Shown: piece by piece, positions 1 to 7,731 of the stretch | How positions within the stretch are numbered: the first letter of the stretch is position 1 | Layout: the number at the start of each line of letters is the position of its first letter | Origin: RXOA01 sp964554715 | Lineage (GTDB): Bacteria > Bipolaricaulota > Bipolaricaulia > UBA7950 > UBA9294 | Assembly (NCBI GenBank): GCA_964554715.1 | Contig: CAZKPU010000001.1 | Coordinates: 8,091-72,090, forward strand | Direction: 5' to 3' | DNA: 64,000 nucleotides | Notes under the pieces: generated by a model | The model's database searches: none | Told to the model about the DNA's origin: nothing | What the model saw: only the letters and a program-made list of their open reading frames with translations | Position numbers and translations under genes: made by a program

Positions 1-911
1 TCTGGATGAGCGTGAACCTCGACCAGCAGTCCATCGGCGCCGCCGGCGACGGAGGCTTGCGCTACCGGAGTCACCAACTCCCGCTTGCCTGTTCCGTGAC
101 TGGGGTCGACGACCACGGGAAGATGTGTCAGCTGCTTCAGAAGAGGAATCGCGTTGATGTCCACCGTATTCCTTGTGTACGGCTCGAATGTACGGATTCC
201 TCGCTCACACAGAACAACCCGTTCGTTCCCGTGGCTAAGGATGTACTCGGCGGCCATCAACAGTTCCTCGATGGTCGACATCATTCCGCGCTTGAGGAGT
301 ACCGGTCGTTGCGCTCTACCGGCGGCATGCAGCAACGCGAAGTTCTGCATGTTCCTCGCGCCGATCTGCAGCATGTCCGCGTAGCTCGTGACCAAGGGAA
401 CGAGTTCCGGATCCATGACCTCCGTCACAACTGGGAGGCCCGTTTCCCGCCGTGCCTCCGCCAGAATCCGCAAGCCGGCCTCGCCCATTCCTTGGAAGCT
501 GTACGGGGATGTTCGCGGCTTGAACGCTCCACCTCGTAGCATGTGCGCACCTCTTTCCATGACGGAGTTTGCCGTTTCGAGAAAAGCATCCCGGCTCTCG
601 ACGGCGCAAGGGCCGGCAATGAGAGCCACTTGGCTTCCTCCGATGCGCAAGTCGCCGATCGGCACAATCGTGTCTTCGGGATGAAACTCACGGCTTGCGC
701 GCTTGAACGGCTTCTGGATCGGTACCGCTTCTTCAACGCCCCCCATCTGGCGGATGCGATCTGCATACACCGTCGCCCCGTCTCCGATAATTCCGACCAC
801 AGAGTGATCCTTGCCTTGAGAAACGTGCGTTTGGCAGCCCATCTGCTCGATGAGAGCAATGACGTTGTTCAGTTGGATCGGCGTCGCATCCTGTTTCATG
901 ATGATAAGCAT
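1..911 (-). CDS. aroF: 3-deoxy-7-phosphoheptulonate (DAHP) synthase, cut off by the window start
   Basis: First enzyme of the shikimate pathway: condenses phosphoenolpyruvate with erythrose 4-phosphate. About 303 codons are visible and the C-terminus is cut by the window edge (the Thermotoga-type enzyme is about 338 residues). Residues 1-66 form a small ferredoxin-like regulatory domain. The barrel follows, with GPCAVES at 100-106, the KPRTSPYSFQG substrate loop and, near the end, VVDPSHGTGKR. This is the KdsA-like AroF class with an N-terminal regulatory domain, not the AroG/F/H class of E. coli. The start at 911 is chosen because AGGTGAG lies 8 bases upstream; a second in-frame ATG is at 899. 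It overlaps the end of pheA by 16 bases, so it is the third gene of the aroH-pheA-aroF operon and falls under its leader attenuator. Confidence 0.93.
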   Translation of the reverse strand, partial: MLIIMKQDATPIQLNNVIALIEQMGCQTHVSQGKDHSVVGIIGDGATVYADRIRQMGGVEEAVPIQKPFKRASREFHPEDTIVPIGDLRIGGSQVALIAGPCAVESRDAFLETANSVMERGAHMLRGGAFKPRTSPYSFQGMGEAGLRILAEARRETGLPVVTEVMDPELVPLVTSYADMLQIGARNMQNFALLHAAGRAQRPVLLKRGMMSTIEELLMAAEYILSHGNERVVLCERGIRTFEPYTRNTVDINAIPLLKQLTHLPVVVDPSHGTGKRELVTPVAQASVAGGADGLLVEVHAHP

Positions 912-1786
912 GGGTCTTTCTCACCTCGCTTTCGATCTTCGGGCGAGGACTCGTGAAGCTCGGCAATCGGCGTGGTGGCCGCAGGATACGACCCAAGCAG
1001 CTTGACGAAAGAGGATCGCCTTAGCAGCCCGCTGATCGCCGCCTCACACGCTGGGTCCTGACAGTGACCCTCGAAATCCAGGTAAAACACGTACTGCCAC
1101 GGGCGGGTGGCCCGAGGTCTCGACTCCAGCTTACTTAGACTGATGTGCCGTACCGCGAACTCTCCGAGACACTCGTACAAGGCGCCGGGATGGTGGGGGG
1201 TCGTAAAGATGATGGAGGTCTTGTTCCGTGGGGCACGCTCTGGAGCCTTTGTCGACAGGACGAAGAAGCGGGTGTAGTTCTGAGGAAAATCCTCGATGTT
1301 CCGGTCGAGGATCTCCAATCCCGAAAGCTGCGCAGCATCCTGGCTCGCGATCACGCCTACCGTGAGGTCGGGATGGGCTGCCAGATCATGTGCGGAGCTT
1401 GCCGTATCTGATGTGGCTTGTGGTCGGAAGTTCCTTTTCTGGAGGTAGTGCCGGCACTGAGAGAGTGCTTGCGGATGAGAACGTACGCTGACGAGCGACT
1501 CGATTGTCGCTCCCGGGGTACCGAGGAGCATGTGGTGCACGGAGAAGATGACTTCTGCGTAGATGCGAAGATCGTGCTCCATCAGCAATTCATAGCTCTG
1601 GTTCACCGATCCGGCGATGGAGTTCTCCACGGGAATCATTCCGTACTCTGTAGAACCTCGCTCGACCCGGGAGAAAACGTCGGCAAACGTCTCGCACGGG
1701 ATCGATTCCGACGAACCTCCGAAGAACTGCCGAATCGCCTTCTCGGAGTAGGCCCCCGACTCTCCTTGGAATGCAACACGTGTCAT
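896..1786 (-). CDS. pheA: Prephenate dehydratase
   Basis: Converts prephenate to phenylpyruvate, the committed step to phenylalanine. 296 residues, the normal size of a monofunctional enzyme. The N-terminus MTRVAFQGESGAYSEKAIRQ and the GMIPVENSIAGSV segment are the catalytic-domain signatures. The C-terminal third (NKTSIIFTTPHHPGALYECL, then LSKLESRPRATRPWQYVFYLDFEG) is an ACT domain with the ESRP motif that binds phenylalanine for feedback inhibition. The reading frame stays open further upstream, but the ATG at 1786 has AAGGAGAG before it and begins the conserved sequence. Its ATG overlaps the aroH stop as ATGA, implying translational coupling. Confidence 0.95.
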   Translation of the reverse strand: MTRVAFQGESGAYSEKAIRQFFGGSSESIPCETFADVFSRVERGSTEYGMIPVENSIAGSVNQSYELLMEHDLRIYAEVIFSVHHMLLGTPGATIESLVSVRSHPQALSQCRHYLQKRNFRPQATSDTASSAHDLAAHPDLTVGVIASQDAAQLSGLEILDRNIEDFPQNYTRFFVLSTKAPERAPRNKTSIIFTTPHHPGALYECLGEFAVRHISLSKLESRPRATRPWQYVFYLDFEGHCQDPACEAAISGLLRRSSFVKLLGSYPAATTPIAELHESSPEDRKRGEKDPCLSS

Positions 1787-2181
1787 GGTTGTCTCTCCTT
1801 CAAGGCCCAATCGGGGCGTAGAGTCCGCGTCTCGCCAAGGTAGATGTGGCGTATGGGATTCGATGAACGGCGGCACACAAGCAGCACTCGGATGCAATGG
1901 CGCAGGCTTCCGAGTACGTTCATTTCTTGCAAGCAGAGAAGAGGTGTGGCATGCCATCCCATGGCACGTGCCGCTTCGGCCGGATAGGCGGCATCCAAGT
2001 CGGATGTTGCGGTGAACAGGACATACGTGATCGCATCCACCGAGATGTCATTCTCACGAACGAGCGTCGCCAGCAATGTTCGTGTTGCGTCATGGATCGC
2101 TCTGACGGTGTTGGCCTCTGCCACAACAGCACCCCGGATCCCCACCTGTCCTTCCGGCACATCCAACCTCTCGATCTGCAT
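1783..2181 (-). CDS. aroH: Chorismate mutase, AroH type
   Basis: Rearranges chorismate to prephenate, the substrate of the next gene product. 132 residues, typical of the monofunctional trimeric AroH fold of Bacillus, not the AroQ helical type. The VGIRGAVVAEANT start and the arginine/glutamate-containing segments TRTLLATLVRENDI and FTATSDLDAAYPAEAARAMGW are characteristic. Start chosen at 2181, where AAGGAG precedes ATG; the frame upstream is open only through the attenuator. First structural gene after the leader peptide. Its stop and the pheA start overlap as ATGA. Confidence 0.93.
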   Translation of the reverse strand: MQIERLDVPEGQVGIRGAVVAEANTVRAIHDATRTLLATLVRENDISVDAITYVLFTATSDLDAAYPAEAARAMGWHATPLLCLQEMNVLGSLRHCIRVLLVCRRSSNPIRHIYLGETRTLRPDWALKERQP

Positions 2182-2204
2182 CGCGCTCCTTCCGTGCGAG
2201 GAAG

Positions 2205-2294
2205 CAAAAAAGAAAGACCGCAGGCACTTGCCTGCAGTCCACAACGGCTTCCCTGGTCCGAATCGCCTATTCGCTAGACGACGTCAGGAAAGCC
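2205..2294 (-). terminator. Transcription attenuator (terminator with competing leader hairpins)
   Basis: In the transcript, a 10-bp stem (GACTGCAGGC / GCCTGCGGTC, one G-U pair; 2216-2239) is followed by a U-rich run read from TTTCTTTTTT, a textbook intrinsic terminator lying before aroH. Two competing pairings are visible. GGCTTTCCTG inside the leader frame (2285-2294) can pair with CAGGGAAGCC (2246-2255). CCTGACGTC at the end of the leader frame (2280-2288) can pair with the 5' terminator arm GACTGCAGG at 7 of 9 positions. The second pairing would be covered by a ribosome that reaches the leader stop codon and exposed when it stalls at the Phe/Tyr codons. The folding logic is inference. Confidence 0.8.
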
Positions 2295-2357
2295 AACCGG
2301 AAAATAATAGTAAAAACGGACCTGGGTGGGCGAACTACTTCGACTCACATCCACCAT
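2274..2357 (-). CDS. Leader peptide of the aroH-pheA-aroF attenuator
   Basis: A 27-codon peptide whose middle reads RFYYYFPVGF: codons TTT TAC TAT TAT TTT, with another TTT four codons later. Three Phe and three Tyr codons in so short a frame match the design of amino-acid attenuator leaders such as E. coli PheL. The ATG at 2357 has GGAAAG a few bases upstream. An alternative in-frame ATG at 2372 would sit only about 3 bases after the predicted transcription start. The frame ends 36 bases before a terminator hairpin. Ribosome stalling at scarce Phe/Tyr-tRNA would be the sensor. Function is inferred from architecture. Confidence 0.82.
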   Translation of the reverse strand: MVDVSRSSSPTQVRFYYYFPVGFPDVV

Positions 2358-2381
2358 CAGGTCTTTCCGCATGATGCGAGC

Positions 2382-2410
2382 ATCATAGGATGGACAGGAT
2401 GCAGTGTCAA
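2382..2410 (-). promoter_or_regulatory. Consensus promoter of the aroH-pheA-aroF operon
   Basis: On the minus strand TTGACA (2405-2410) is followed after exactly 17 bases by TATGAT (2382-2387). This is an almost perfect housekeeping sigma promoter, placed about 25 bases before the leader peptide start at 2357. Confidence 0.88.
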
Positions 2411-2469
2411 GCCCCGCATCGATCCGCCCGTCTCCAACCACTCTCGGGCAGGAGGTCACAGGCGCTGCC

Positions 2470-3237
2470 CTATTGCGGCATCTCGATCTTTCCGACCGGT
2501 GCAACATACAGTGCGATCTCGTCGTCCCCATCGACGCCCAGATACGTATCCAGCATGCTCTGGCTGTAGGCAACGATAGCACACGTCCCTGCCCTGATCG
2601 CTTCACACGCCAGATACAAGTTCTGACAGATATGACCACAGGATAGCAGGATATCCTTAAGCGAATCGGTGGGATAGCGCCACTCGCTGCGATAAGGAAT
2701 TGCTGTCCACACGAACGATACGGTCGCTGTGTCGACGAACGATTGCCCAAAGCAGACTGCGCCGAGGGTCGGATCCTGTGGGCTTCGATCATCCTCAGGC
2801 CACAGTTCGACCAGCTGATGCTCGATCGGCGCATATCGGTACAGACCCGGGACAACTCCTTCGACGTTGCGAATCCGCAGGTAGGTCTCGAACGGATGAC
2901 GGCATCCGCCGGACGGCACGGTGCGAAACGCGTGGATCTTCTTGGGATGGATGCTGCGGATCCCTTGGGTGGACCACAGCAAGAAGGACAGCTCCACAAG
3001 GGAAAGAGGCTCGCCGTTGAACGATCGGTGACTCTGCCGATCCCGGATTGCGGCGATCAGAGGCACGTCTCCCAGCGTCGTAGGGAACTGCTCCGGCGGG
3101 ACCAAGTCGATCAGCCGGGCTCCGCGGGGGATTTCCTTCTCGATCGGAGGAGCGGGGATGCCTTTTTGCTGATCGGATTCAACATCAGGAAAAGAAGAGA
3201 AGTCTGGGTTCCGCAGATGCTTACGCGTATCACTCAT
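2470..3237 (-). CDS. SagB/ThcOx-type nitroreductase-family flavoprotein
   Basis: 255-residue FMN-dependent oxidoreductase of the nitroreductase superfamily, SagB/ThcOx branch. The signature RQSHRSFNGEPLSLVELSFLLW (about residues 67-88) is the FMN-phosphate-binding arginine segment, followed by RTVPSGGCRHPFE, and SLKDILLSCGHICQNLYLACEAI in the second half. Members oxidise azolines in peptide natural products, but many stand-alone copies have no known substrate. No YcaO or precursor peptide gene is nearby, so a RiPP role is not supported. Start at 3237 is preceded by AAAGGAG. It sits upstream of, but is separated by a promoter from, the aromatic operon. Confidence 0.8.
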   Translation of the reverse strand: MSDTRKHLRNPDFSSFPDVESDQQKGIPAPPIEKEIPRGARLIDLVPPEQFPTTLGDVPLIAAIRDRQSHRSFNGEPLSLVELSFLLWSTQGIRSIHPKKIHAFRTVPSGGCRHPFETYLRIRNVEGVVPGLYRYAPIEHQLVELWPEDDRSPQDPTLGAVCFGQSFVDTATVSFVWTAIPYRSEWRYPTDSLKDILLSCGHICQNLYLACEAIRAGTCAIVAYSQSMLDTYLGVDGDDEIALYVAPVGKIEMPQ

Positions 3238-3603
3238 TCTTGTTTTCTCCTTTGGTCTGCGATCATCTTCTTCTAGGTCGCCGGCAATCCCATGGGCGGT
3301 TCAATCAGGTCTCCGCAAGGCAGTCTCAGCGTGCGTCATCCTGACGGCTCACTCAATGGGCACGTTTTGAGCACGATCATCATCACGAAGCTGTGGAAGC
3401 ACTCTTCGGTGGCTCGCGATCTCGGTGCCTTTCAAGACGAGCTGGCTTGGTGGACCAGCGATGGCTCACCTGAATGGATCCCTCCTGTCGATGGCCTCAT
3501 GGGCCGCCCTGATCATACCAGCAAGCGAACGCTGCGATGGAGTTCGGACGCGTCTTCTTGTGTTCACAGCTTCTTCCGATCCGTGTGATAGGATACCCTC
3601 ACG
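3238..3603. other. 366-base region without a supported gene
   Basis: Lies between the divergent SagB-like gene and the PKD lipoprotein. A 98-codon open frame on the plus strand (3292-3588) has an ATG, no SD and no recognisable protein family, so I do not call it. A TAGGAT box at 3589-3594 stands 9 bases before the lipoprotein start; no convincing -35 box is seen at the proper distance. Confidence 0.5.
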
Positions 3604-4323
3604 ATGGATGTGAAAAAGGCCTTTCGTGCCGTAGTTTGGGTCGTGCTTGCCGGAGTTACGCTTCTCTTGTCTGCTTGCTTCACAGTTGGGGGTCCTGGTG
3701 ACCTAGTGGCTGTCTTATCGGCCGAGCCGCAGCAAGGGACCGCTCCGCTTGGGGTCGAATTCGATGCTTCGGCATCCACAGCTCCGGGAGCGAACATCGT
3801 CGCTTACTCGTGGGATTTTGGCGATGGTGCAAGCGGTACCGGCGTGACGGCAGTGCACACGTTTCACGCCGATGTCGAACGTGTTTTCACCGTGACGCTG
3901 ACGATCCACGACAGCCAAGGCCGCCAGGCCACTGCCTCGGCGACGGTTCTTGTGCGGCCGGCTGACGCGCCCTCGATTGACGTGCAAGTGGAGTTCATCT
4001 GGCCGTTCCACTACGACGCAGAGGGGGAGGACGCCGCCAACCTCAACGACGAGTACTTCGTCCTTCAGAACACCGGGGCCGATCCGGTGGATCTCGGGGG
4101 GTGGACGTTGGAGAACGAAAGGGGGTTCCGCTACCGGATTCCCAACGGATTCACGCTAGCGGCAGGTGCAGTGGTCTACATCCACAGCGGAGCGGGCATC
4201 GACACGGCGCAGATCCTCTACTGGAACGCACCTGCCCCCGTGTGGAACAACAACTCAGACATTGCCGTCCTTCGCGACGCGACGGGAACGATCGTCACCT
4301 ACTACGCCTACTTCTCCTGCTGA
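3604..4323 (+). CDS. Lipoprotein with a PKD domain and a lamin-tail-like domain
   Basis: 239-residue secreted lipoprotein. The N-terminus has a charged MDVKKAFR, a hydrophobic core and a lipobox LLSAC (Cys at 25), so it should be lipid-anchored. Residues about 36-117 form a PKD beta-sandwich (GTAPLGVEFDASAS, YSWDFGDG, HTFHADVERVFTVTLTIHD). The remaining residues resemble a lamin-tail (LTD) domain: NDEYFVLQNTGADPVDLGGWTLENERG, then FRYRIPNGFTLAAGAVVYIHSG. Such domain pairs act in extracellular binding or attachment; no catalytic residues are visible. There is no SD before the ATG, while TAGGAT lies 9 bases upstream. Transcribed divergently from the SagB-like gene. Confidence 0.8.
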   Translation: MDVKKAFRAVVWVVLAGVTLLLSACFTVGGPGDLVAVLSAEPQQGTAPLGVEFDASASTAPGANIVAYSWDFGDGASGTGVTAVHTFHADVERVFTVTLTIHDSQGRQATASATVLVRPADAPSIDVQVEFIWPFHYDAEGEDAANLNDEYFVLQNTGADPVDLGGWTLENERGFRYRIPNGFTLAAGAVVYIHSGAGIDTAQILYWNAPAPVWNNNSDIAVLRDATGTIVTYYAYFSC

Positions 4324-4383
4324 TCACCTAGAGGAAGAAGCCGCGCCCCCGGCTTCCGTCGATCTCCTCCCGCCCGATCCGTG

Positions 4384-5835
4384 TCATAGCTCCTTGACCA
4401 GCTTCTTCACGGCGTTGCGTCCCATACTTGCGCATCCGGGGATCCCACCACCGCCCGCCGATTGCCCGATGTAGAAGAAGTTGTCCAGGCGCGGGAGCGT
4501 CTTGGGTATCGAGAACATCATCGACATCGTCTCGAGCTTCCCGGACTCGGACGTGTAGGTAAGGCCGTTTCCGGTGAAACGCTCCGTGGTCAACGGCGTG
4601 GCGACATCGCTGACTTCGATCTGGTTTGTCAGGCCGGGAAAACGAGGCTCGAGCTGCCTCACGACGACCTCGACCAGCTGCTCCTTGGCTTCGCGGTAGC
4701 GGGACTTGTCTGTGGCCAGATCCGCCCAATACGCATAGCTGGTGCTGATCAGCACCTTGATCACGCTTCTCCCCGCTGGAGCGAGGGTCGGATCGAAGCC
4801 GTACAGCTCGATCGGGATGCGATCTACGGTCTGGTCGGCTAGCTTGACCGGTTCATCCAACAGCCACACCAGCGCATGCGGTTCCTCCGTCAGATCGCGG
4901 TCAACGCCGAGGCTCACGTGGATCCCCATGGTCATCTCGTCGACGGGAACAGCGTGTTTCGCGAGCGTCTTCGGGTCTACGAACTCCCTGCCCAGAAACT
5001 GAAACAGCGTGGTGTGAGCAAAGGCATTGGAGATAACGGCATCCGCAGGGATTTCCCGTCCATCGGCAAGCCGGACACCTGTTACCCGATGTCTGCTTGT
5101 CAGGATCTTGGACACAGAGGAGTTGTAGTGCACCGAGCCCCCCAATTCGGTGAAGCGCTCGGCGATGGATCGAGCGAACGAGAGTGAGCCGCCTTCCGGG
5201 AAACCGTAGTTCCGCACGGAGCATTGGCTGAGCAGGTTGAGGTGAATAAGGACAGGAATCTCCGGCCAATCGTATTGGATGGTTGGAAACGCCCGGCGAA
5301 GGAACGGGTGGCGGAATCCTTCCGCGTACTGATGCATGGTGACACTCCCCCATCGCACGATGCGCGGGAGAACAGGGAGTGCCGGGACAAGCCCGAGCGG
5401 CCCTGCTGCGGTGAGCGCGAGCAAGTCGTGCCGCTGCATGGCGCGCAATGCTCGAAGGTAGGGAGCGATCCGCCGCCGGTCCTCCGGGAACGACGACATC
5501 ATGTGATCCTCGAGTCGATCGAGATCGGTATACACTGTGAACGCCTTACCGTCAGGGGACTCTACGTGCGTCAGATCTTCCGGGAATAAGACGTTCCTGG
5601 GCATCGCTCCAAGCTCTTCCCACATTCGATACAACACACTGTCGGGGTGACAACCGGCAAGATGGTGGATGCTGCCGTCAAACGTGTATCCCTGCCGCGT
5701 CCACGCCGTGCACATCCCTCCCGGCAGCGCGTGCATCTCGAAGATGTGGGCGTCCATCCCCATCTGCTGTGCCGTTACGCCTGCAGCCAATCCGCCGATC
5801 CCTGCGCCGATAATCACAAGTCTCTTCTGCGCCAT
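4384..5835 (-). CDS. Phytoene desaturase-like FAD-dependent oxidoreductase
   Basis: 483-residue flavoprotein of the CrtI/phytoene dehydrogenase superfamily. The N-terminal Rossmann motif is VIIGAGIGGLAAGVTAQQMG with the acidic ribose-binding residue in HIFEMHALPGG. The C-terminal FAD motif is YIGQSAGGGGIPGCASMGRNAVKKL. Length fits the family. No carotenoid cyclase or phytoene synthase is nearby apart from the hopanoid genes 10 kb away, so the substrate is unknown; related proteins include retinol saturase-like and polyprenyl reductases. SD GGGGAGGAG precedes the ATG at 5835. A paralogue of similar size is encoded at 61281-62774. Convergent with the PKD lipoprotein. Confidence 0.82.
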   Translation of the reverse strand: MAQKRLVIIGAGIGGLAAGVTAQQMGMDAHIFEMHALPGGMCTAWTRQGYTFDGSIHHLAGCHPDSVLYRMWEELGAMPRNVLFPEDLTHVESPDGKAFTVYTDLDRLEDHMMSSFPEDRRRIAPYLRALRAMQRHDLLALTAAGPLGLVPALPVLPRIVRWGSVTMHQYAEGFRHPFLRRAFPTIQYDWPEIPVLIHLNLLSQCSVRNYGFPEGGSLSFARSIAERFTELGGSVHYNSSVSKILTSRHRVTGVRLADGREIPADAVISNAFAHTTLFQFLGREFVDPKTLAKHAVPVDEMTMGIHVSLGVDRDLTEEPHALVWLLDEPVKLADQTVDRIPIELYGFDPTLAPAGRSVIKVLISTSYAYWADLATDKSRYREAKEQLVEVVVRQLEPRFPGLTNQIEVSDVATPLTTERFTGNGLTYTSESGKLETMSMMFSIPKTLPRLDNFFYIGQSAGGGGIPGCASMGRNAVKKLVKEL

Positions 5836-5954
5836 GAACTCCTCCCCAAGGACGTCGATTCGTACCCGAGTGTAGTACGCAAGACGGCGAGCTGGCTACG
5901 AGGTCCGGATCGAACTGCAAATGCTCATCAGCCCGCACCATGATGTCGAGCTAC

Positions 5955-6392
5955 TCAGAGATGGAACGGTCCTCGTCCGGTGATATGCGGGAGGAGATCC
6001 TCCAAGGCGCGTTGCGGAAGGACGATCCGCGTGCCGGAGACGGCGGGGAAAGCAAGCTGCCGGCCGGCAACGGTCCGTCCTGTGGCTTCCTCGATCCGCA
6101 TCTCGCTCCACGGGACAAGAAGTGGGCGGTGAAACGGGCGGAAGATGCGATAGGGAGCCAGAAACATCCCGCGGTCATCGATGGCGAGTCGGAGGACGCC
6201 GTTGTAGCGAACCGCGCCGATGAACGCATGGCCAAGCCGACGTGCGTCGGTGGGAGCGAGCGGGAGCGCATCGAACTGCCTAGCGAGCCTCCTCCATCCG
6301 CTGGCAACGGAGAGAATCCAAAGAACCAGAAACCAGATCCCCAGGGAATAGGCGATTGCCCCAAGTGAGATCCAGACCCCAAGCGGAACCAT
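5955..6392 (-). CDS. Small membrane protein of unknown function
   Basis: 145 residues. One long hydrophobic segment (about residues 5-32, VWISLGAIAYSLGIWFLVLWILSVASG) anchors a soluble C-terminal part. That part, with FLAPYRIFRPFHRPLLVPWSEM followed by short beta-strand-like stretches, resembles PH-like domains of small bacterial membrane proteins. No catalytic motif is visible. The start is fixed by a strong AAGGAGG 6 bases before the ATG at 6392. Confidence 0.7.
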   Translation of the reverse strand: MVPLGVWISLGAIAYSLGIWFLVLWILSVASGWRRLARQFDALPLAPTDARRLGHAFIGAVRYNGVLRLAIDDRGMFLAPYRIFRPFHRPLLVPWSEMRIEEATGRTVAGRQLAFPAVSGTRIVLPQRALEDLLPHITGRGPFHL

Positions 6393-6589
6393 CTGCCCTC
6401 CTTACGTTGATCGATCATTGATCCCGGCTCGAGCACGTGCGGGATCCGGTTTGCCAGAATGGTATCGCGTAGGCCTTGCTCCTGCGCGAAGCGAAGCCGG
6501 GACTCCTCGCGAAAACCCGGGCACGCTGAGACGTTGTGATGTCCCGGAGCCCTGAGGCTACGTCTCGCTGGCGAGCGCGATGCCGATTT

Positions 6590-7579
6590 CTAATGAGACG
6601 CAACCCACGTACCGATTCGCTTGGCGATCTCTTTCGCGTAGGCCAGCGGTGACAGGTCGGTTCCACCGCTGTAACAATTGGAGCCTGCATTCCATCGTCC
6701 GCCGAAGTGAGGATCGAACCCCGAATCCTTCAACCGCAGGGCGAAGAGAGTCAACCCATCTGGTCGACCTTGCCCCAGCCAGAGCTTGATCCCGTGGCGA
6801 TACATGCCGTCCTTCGAGCATTTGCCGGGCAAGACGAACATGATGGCAGAAGCCTGTGGGAGGAGGGGAAGGAAGAGGCAGCCATCCACGTTGTGCTCCA
6901 AGGTTGCATAGCGAACGCTGCCGACGCTCTCGAAGACCTCCCGGGCAAGCGTCTCGGCTTCCCTCCGCTCTCGCTTGCGGTCCTCGAGTGCCCTCTTTGC
7001 AGCGTCCTCGAGCGGTTCTCTCGACAGCAGTTGCTTGAGGTTCCGCAGAGAGAGTCCGTAGTCGTGGCTGTGGCGTAACCCCTGGAGCAGGTCGGCGATC
7101 TCGTTTTCTTCTCCCGTGTGATCGGCGGCGATGGATGCCTTTCCGAAGCGTTCTTCGGGGGCGAGGTCACCCGCTAGGATTGCTGCAGCGAGGATGCTGT
7201 CGCAGTCCGTGTGGTTGATGGCAACCTGTGCTACGCAATCCGGCTTGCCGAACGCCTGAACTCTCTCGATGGCAAGCGTGGTGCTCGTGACCTCCTGCTG
7301 CATTCTCGTTGTGTGTGCGTGATGATCGACGTTGACGATACGCCCCCATTGATAGCCGCCTGCCGTCTCTCTGCCGTTGGACTCGATTCCCGCGACGCGG
7401 AAGTCACACGCGAAGATGAGCCCTCTCGGATAGCAGGCATCGAGGTTGCGGTATGTGGGCTCACCATCCTTCTCCTTCCACAGGTGGACTCTTTCGTAGC
7501 ATGGGCTCCCGGGTGGGACGTCTCGCGACGCGTGGTGCGCTACGTCGAGCTCAGAGAATCTCATGTTCTCTTGAAGCAT
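6590..7579 (-). CDS. DHH-superfamily-like phosphoesterase homologue, function unknown
   Basis: 329 residues from the first start at 7579, 324 from an ATG at 7564, which has AGAGA just upstream; the start is unsettled. It contains VNVDHHAHT, INHTDCDSILAAAIL, AADHTGEENEIADLL and, near the C-terminus, GGRWNAGSN. These resemble the metal-binding DHH motif, the HxDxDS motif and the DHHA1 GGRxNAGG loop of DHH phosphoesterases (RecJ, NrnA, GdpP families). Here the DHH-like motif comes before the HxDxD-like motif, the reverse of the standard order, so substrate and activity are uncertain. Encoded alone downstream of the ATP-citrate lyase terminator. Confidence 0.6.
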   Translation of the reverse strand: MLQENMRFSELDVAHHASRDVPPGSPCYERVHLWKEKDGEPTYRNLDACYPRGLIFACDFRVAGIESNGRETAGGYQWGRIVNVDHHAHTTRMQQEVTSTTLAIERVQAFGKPDCVAQVAINHTDCDSILAAAILAGDLAPEERFGKASIAADHTGEENEIADLLQGLRHSHDYGLSLRNLKQLLSREPLEDAAKRALEDRKRERREAETLAREVFESVGSVRYATLEHNVDGCLFLPLLPQASAIMFVLPGKCSKDGMYRHGIKLWLGQGRPDGLTLFALRLKDSGFDPHFGGRWNAGSNCYSGGTDLSPLAYAKEIAKRIGTWVASH

Positions 7580-7663
7580 GTTGATGAAATGCCCCCTGTT
7601 GCGTGGTCGCGGCTATGGCATGAACGGTTGCTTCCGGATGGTACCGTGCCGGAGCGCGTCTTG

Positions 7664-7698
7664 CTCCAACAAGAAGCCGGGCCCGTGATGGGCCCGGC
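7664..7698 (-). terminator. Intrinsic terminator of the aconitase to ATP-citrate lyase operon
   Basis: Perfect 9-bp stem GCCGGGCCC / GGGCCCGGC (7676-7698) with a 5-base loop, 34 bases after the aclA stop. On the minus strand it is followed by TTCTTGTT, a U-rich run. Confidence 0.8.
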
Positions 7699-7731
7699 GC
7701 CTGCGTTTCCAGGGTTTTACCCTGTCCCTGC

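Noticed and set aside
2470..3237. Possible azoline-peptide (RiPP) cluster around the SagB-like gene
   Set aside because: No YcaO/cyclodehydratase, precursor peptide or exporter in the flanking genes.
3292..3588. 98-codon frame between the SagB-like and PKD lipoprotein genes
   Set aside because: No SD, no family resemblance and an unremarkable sequence; kept only as an uncertain region.
6695..6725. tRNA T-arm-like sequence GGGGTTCGATCCTC on the minus strand
   Set aside because: It lies inside the DHH-like coding frame (encoding SGFDPH) and no acceptor, D or anticodon arm can be assembled around it.
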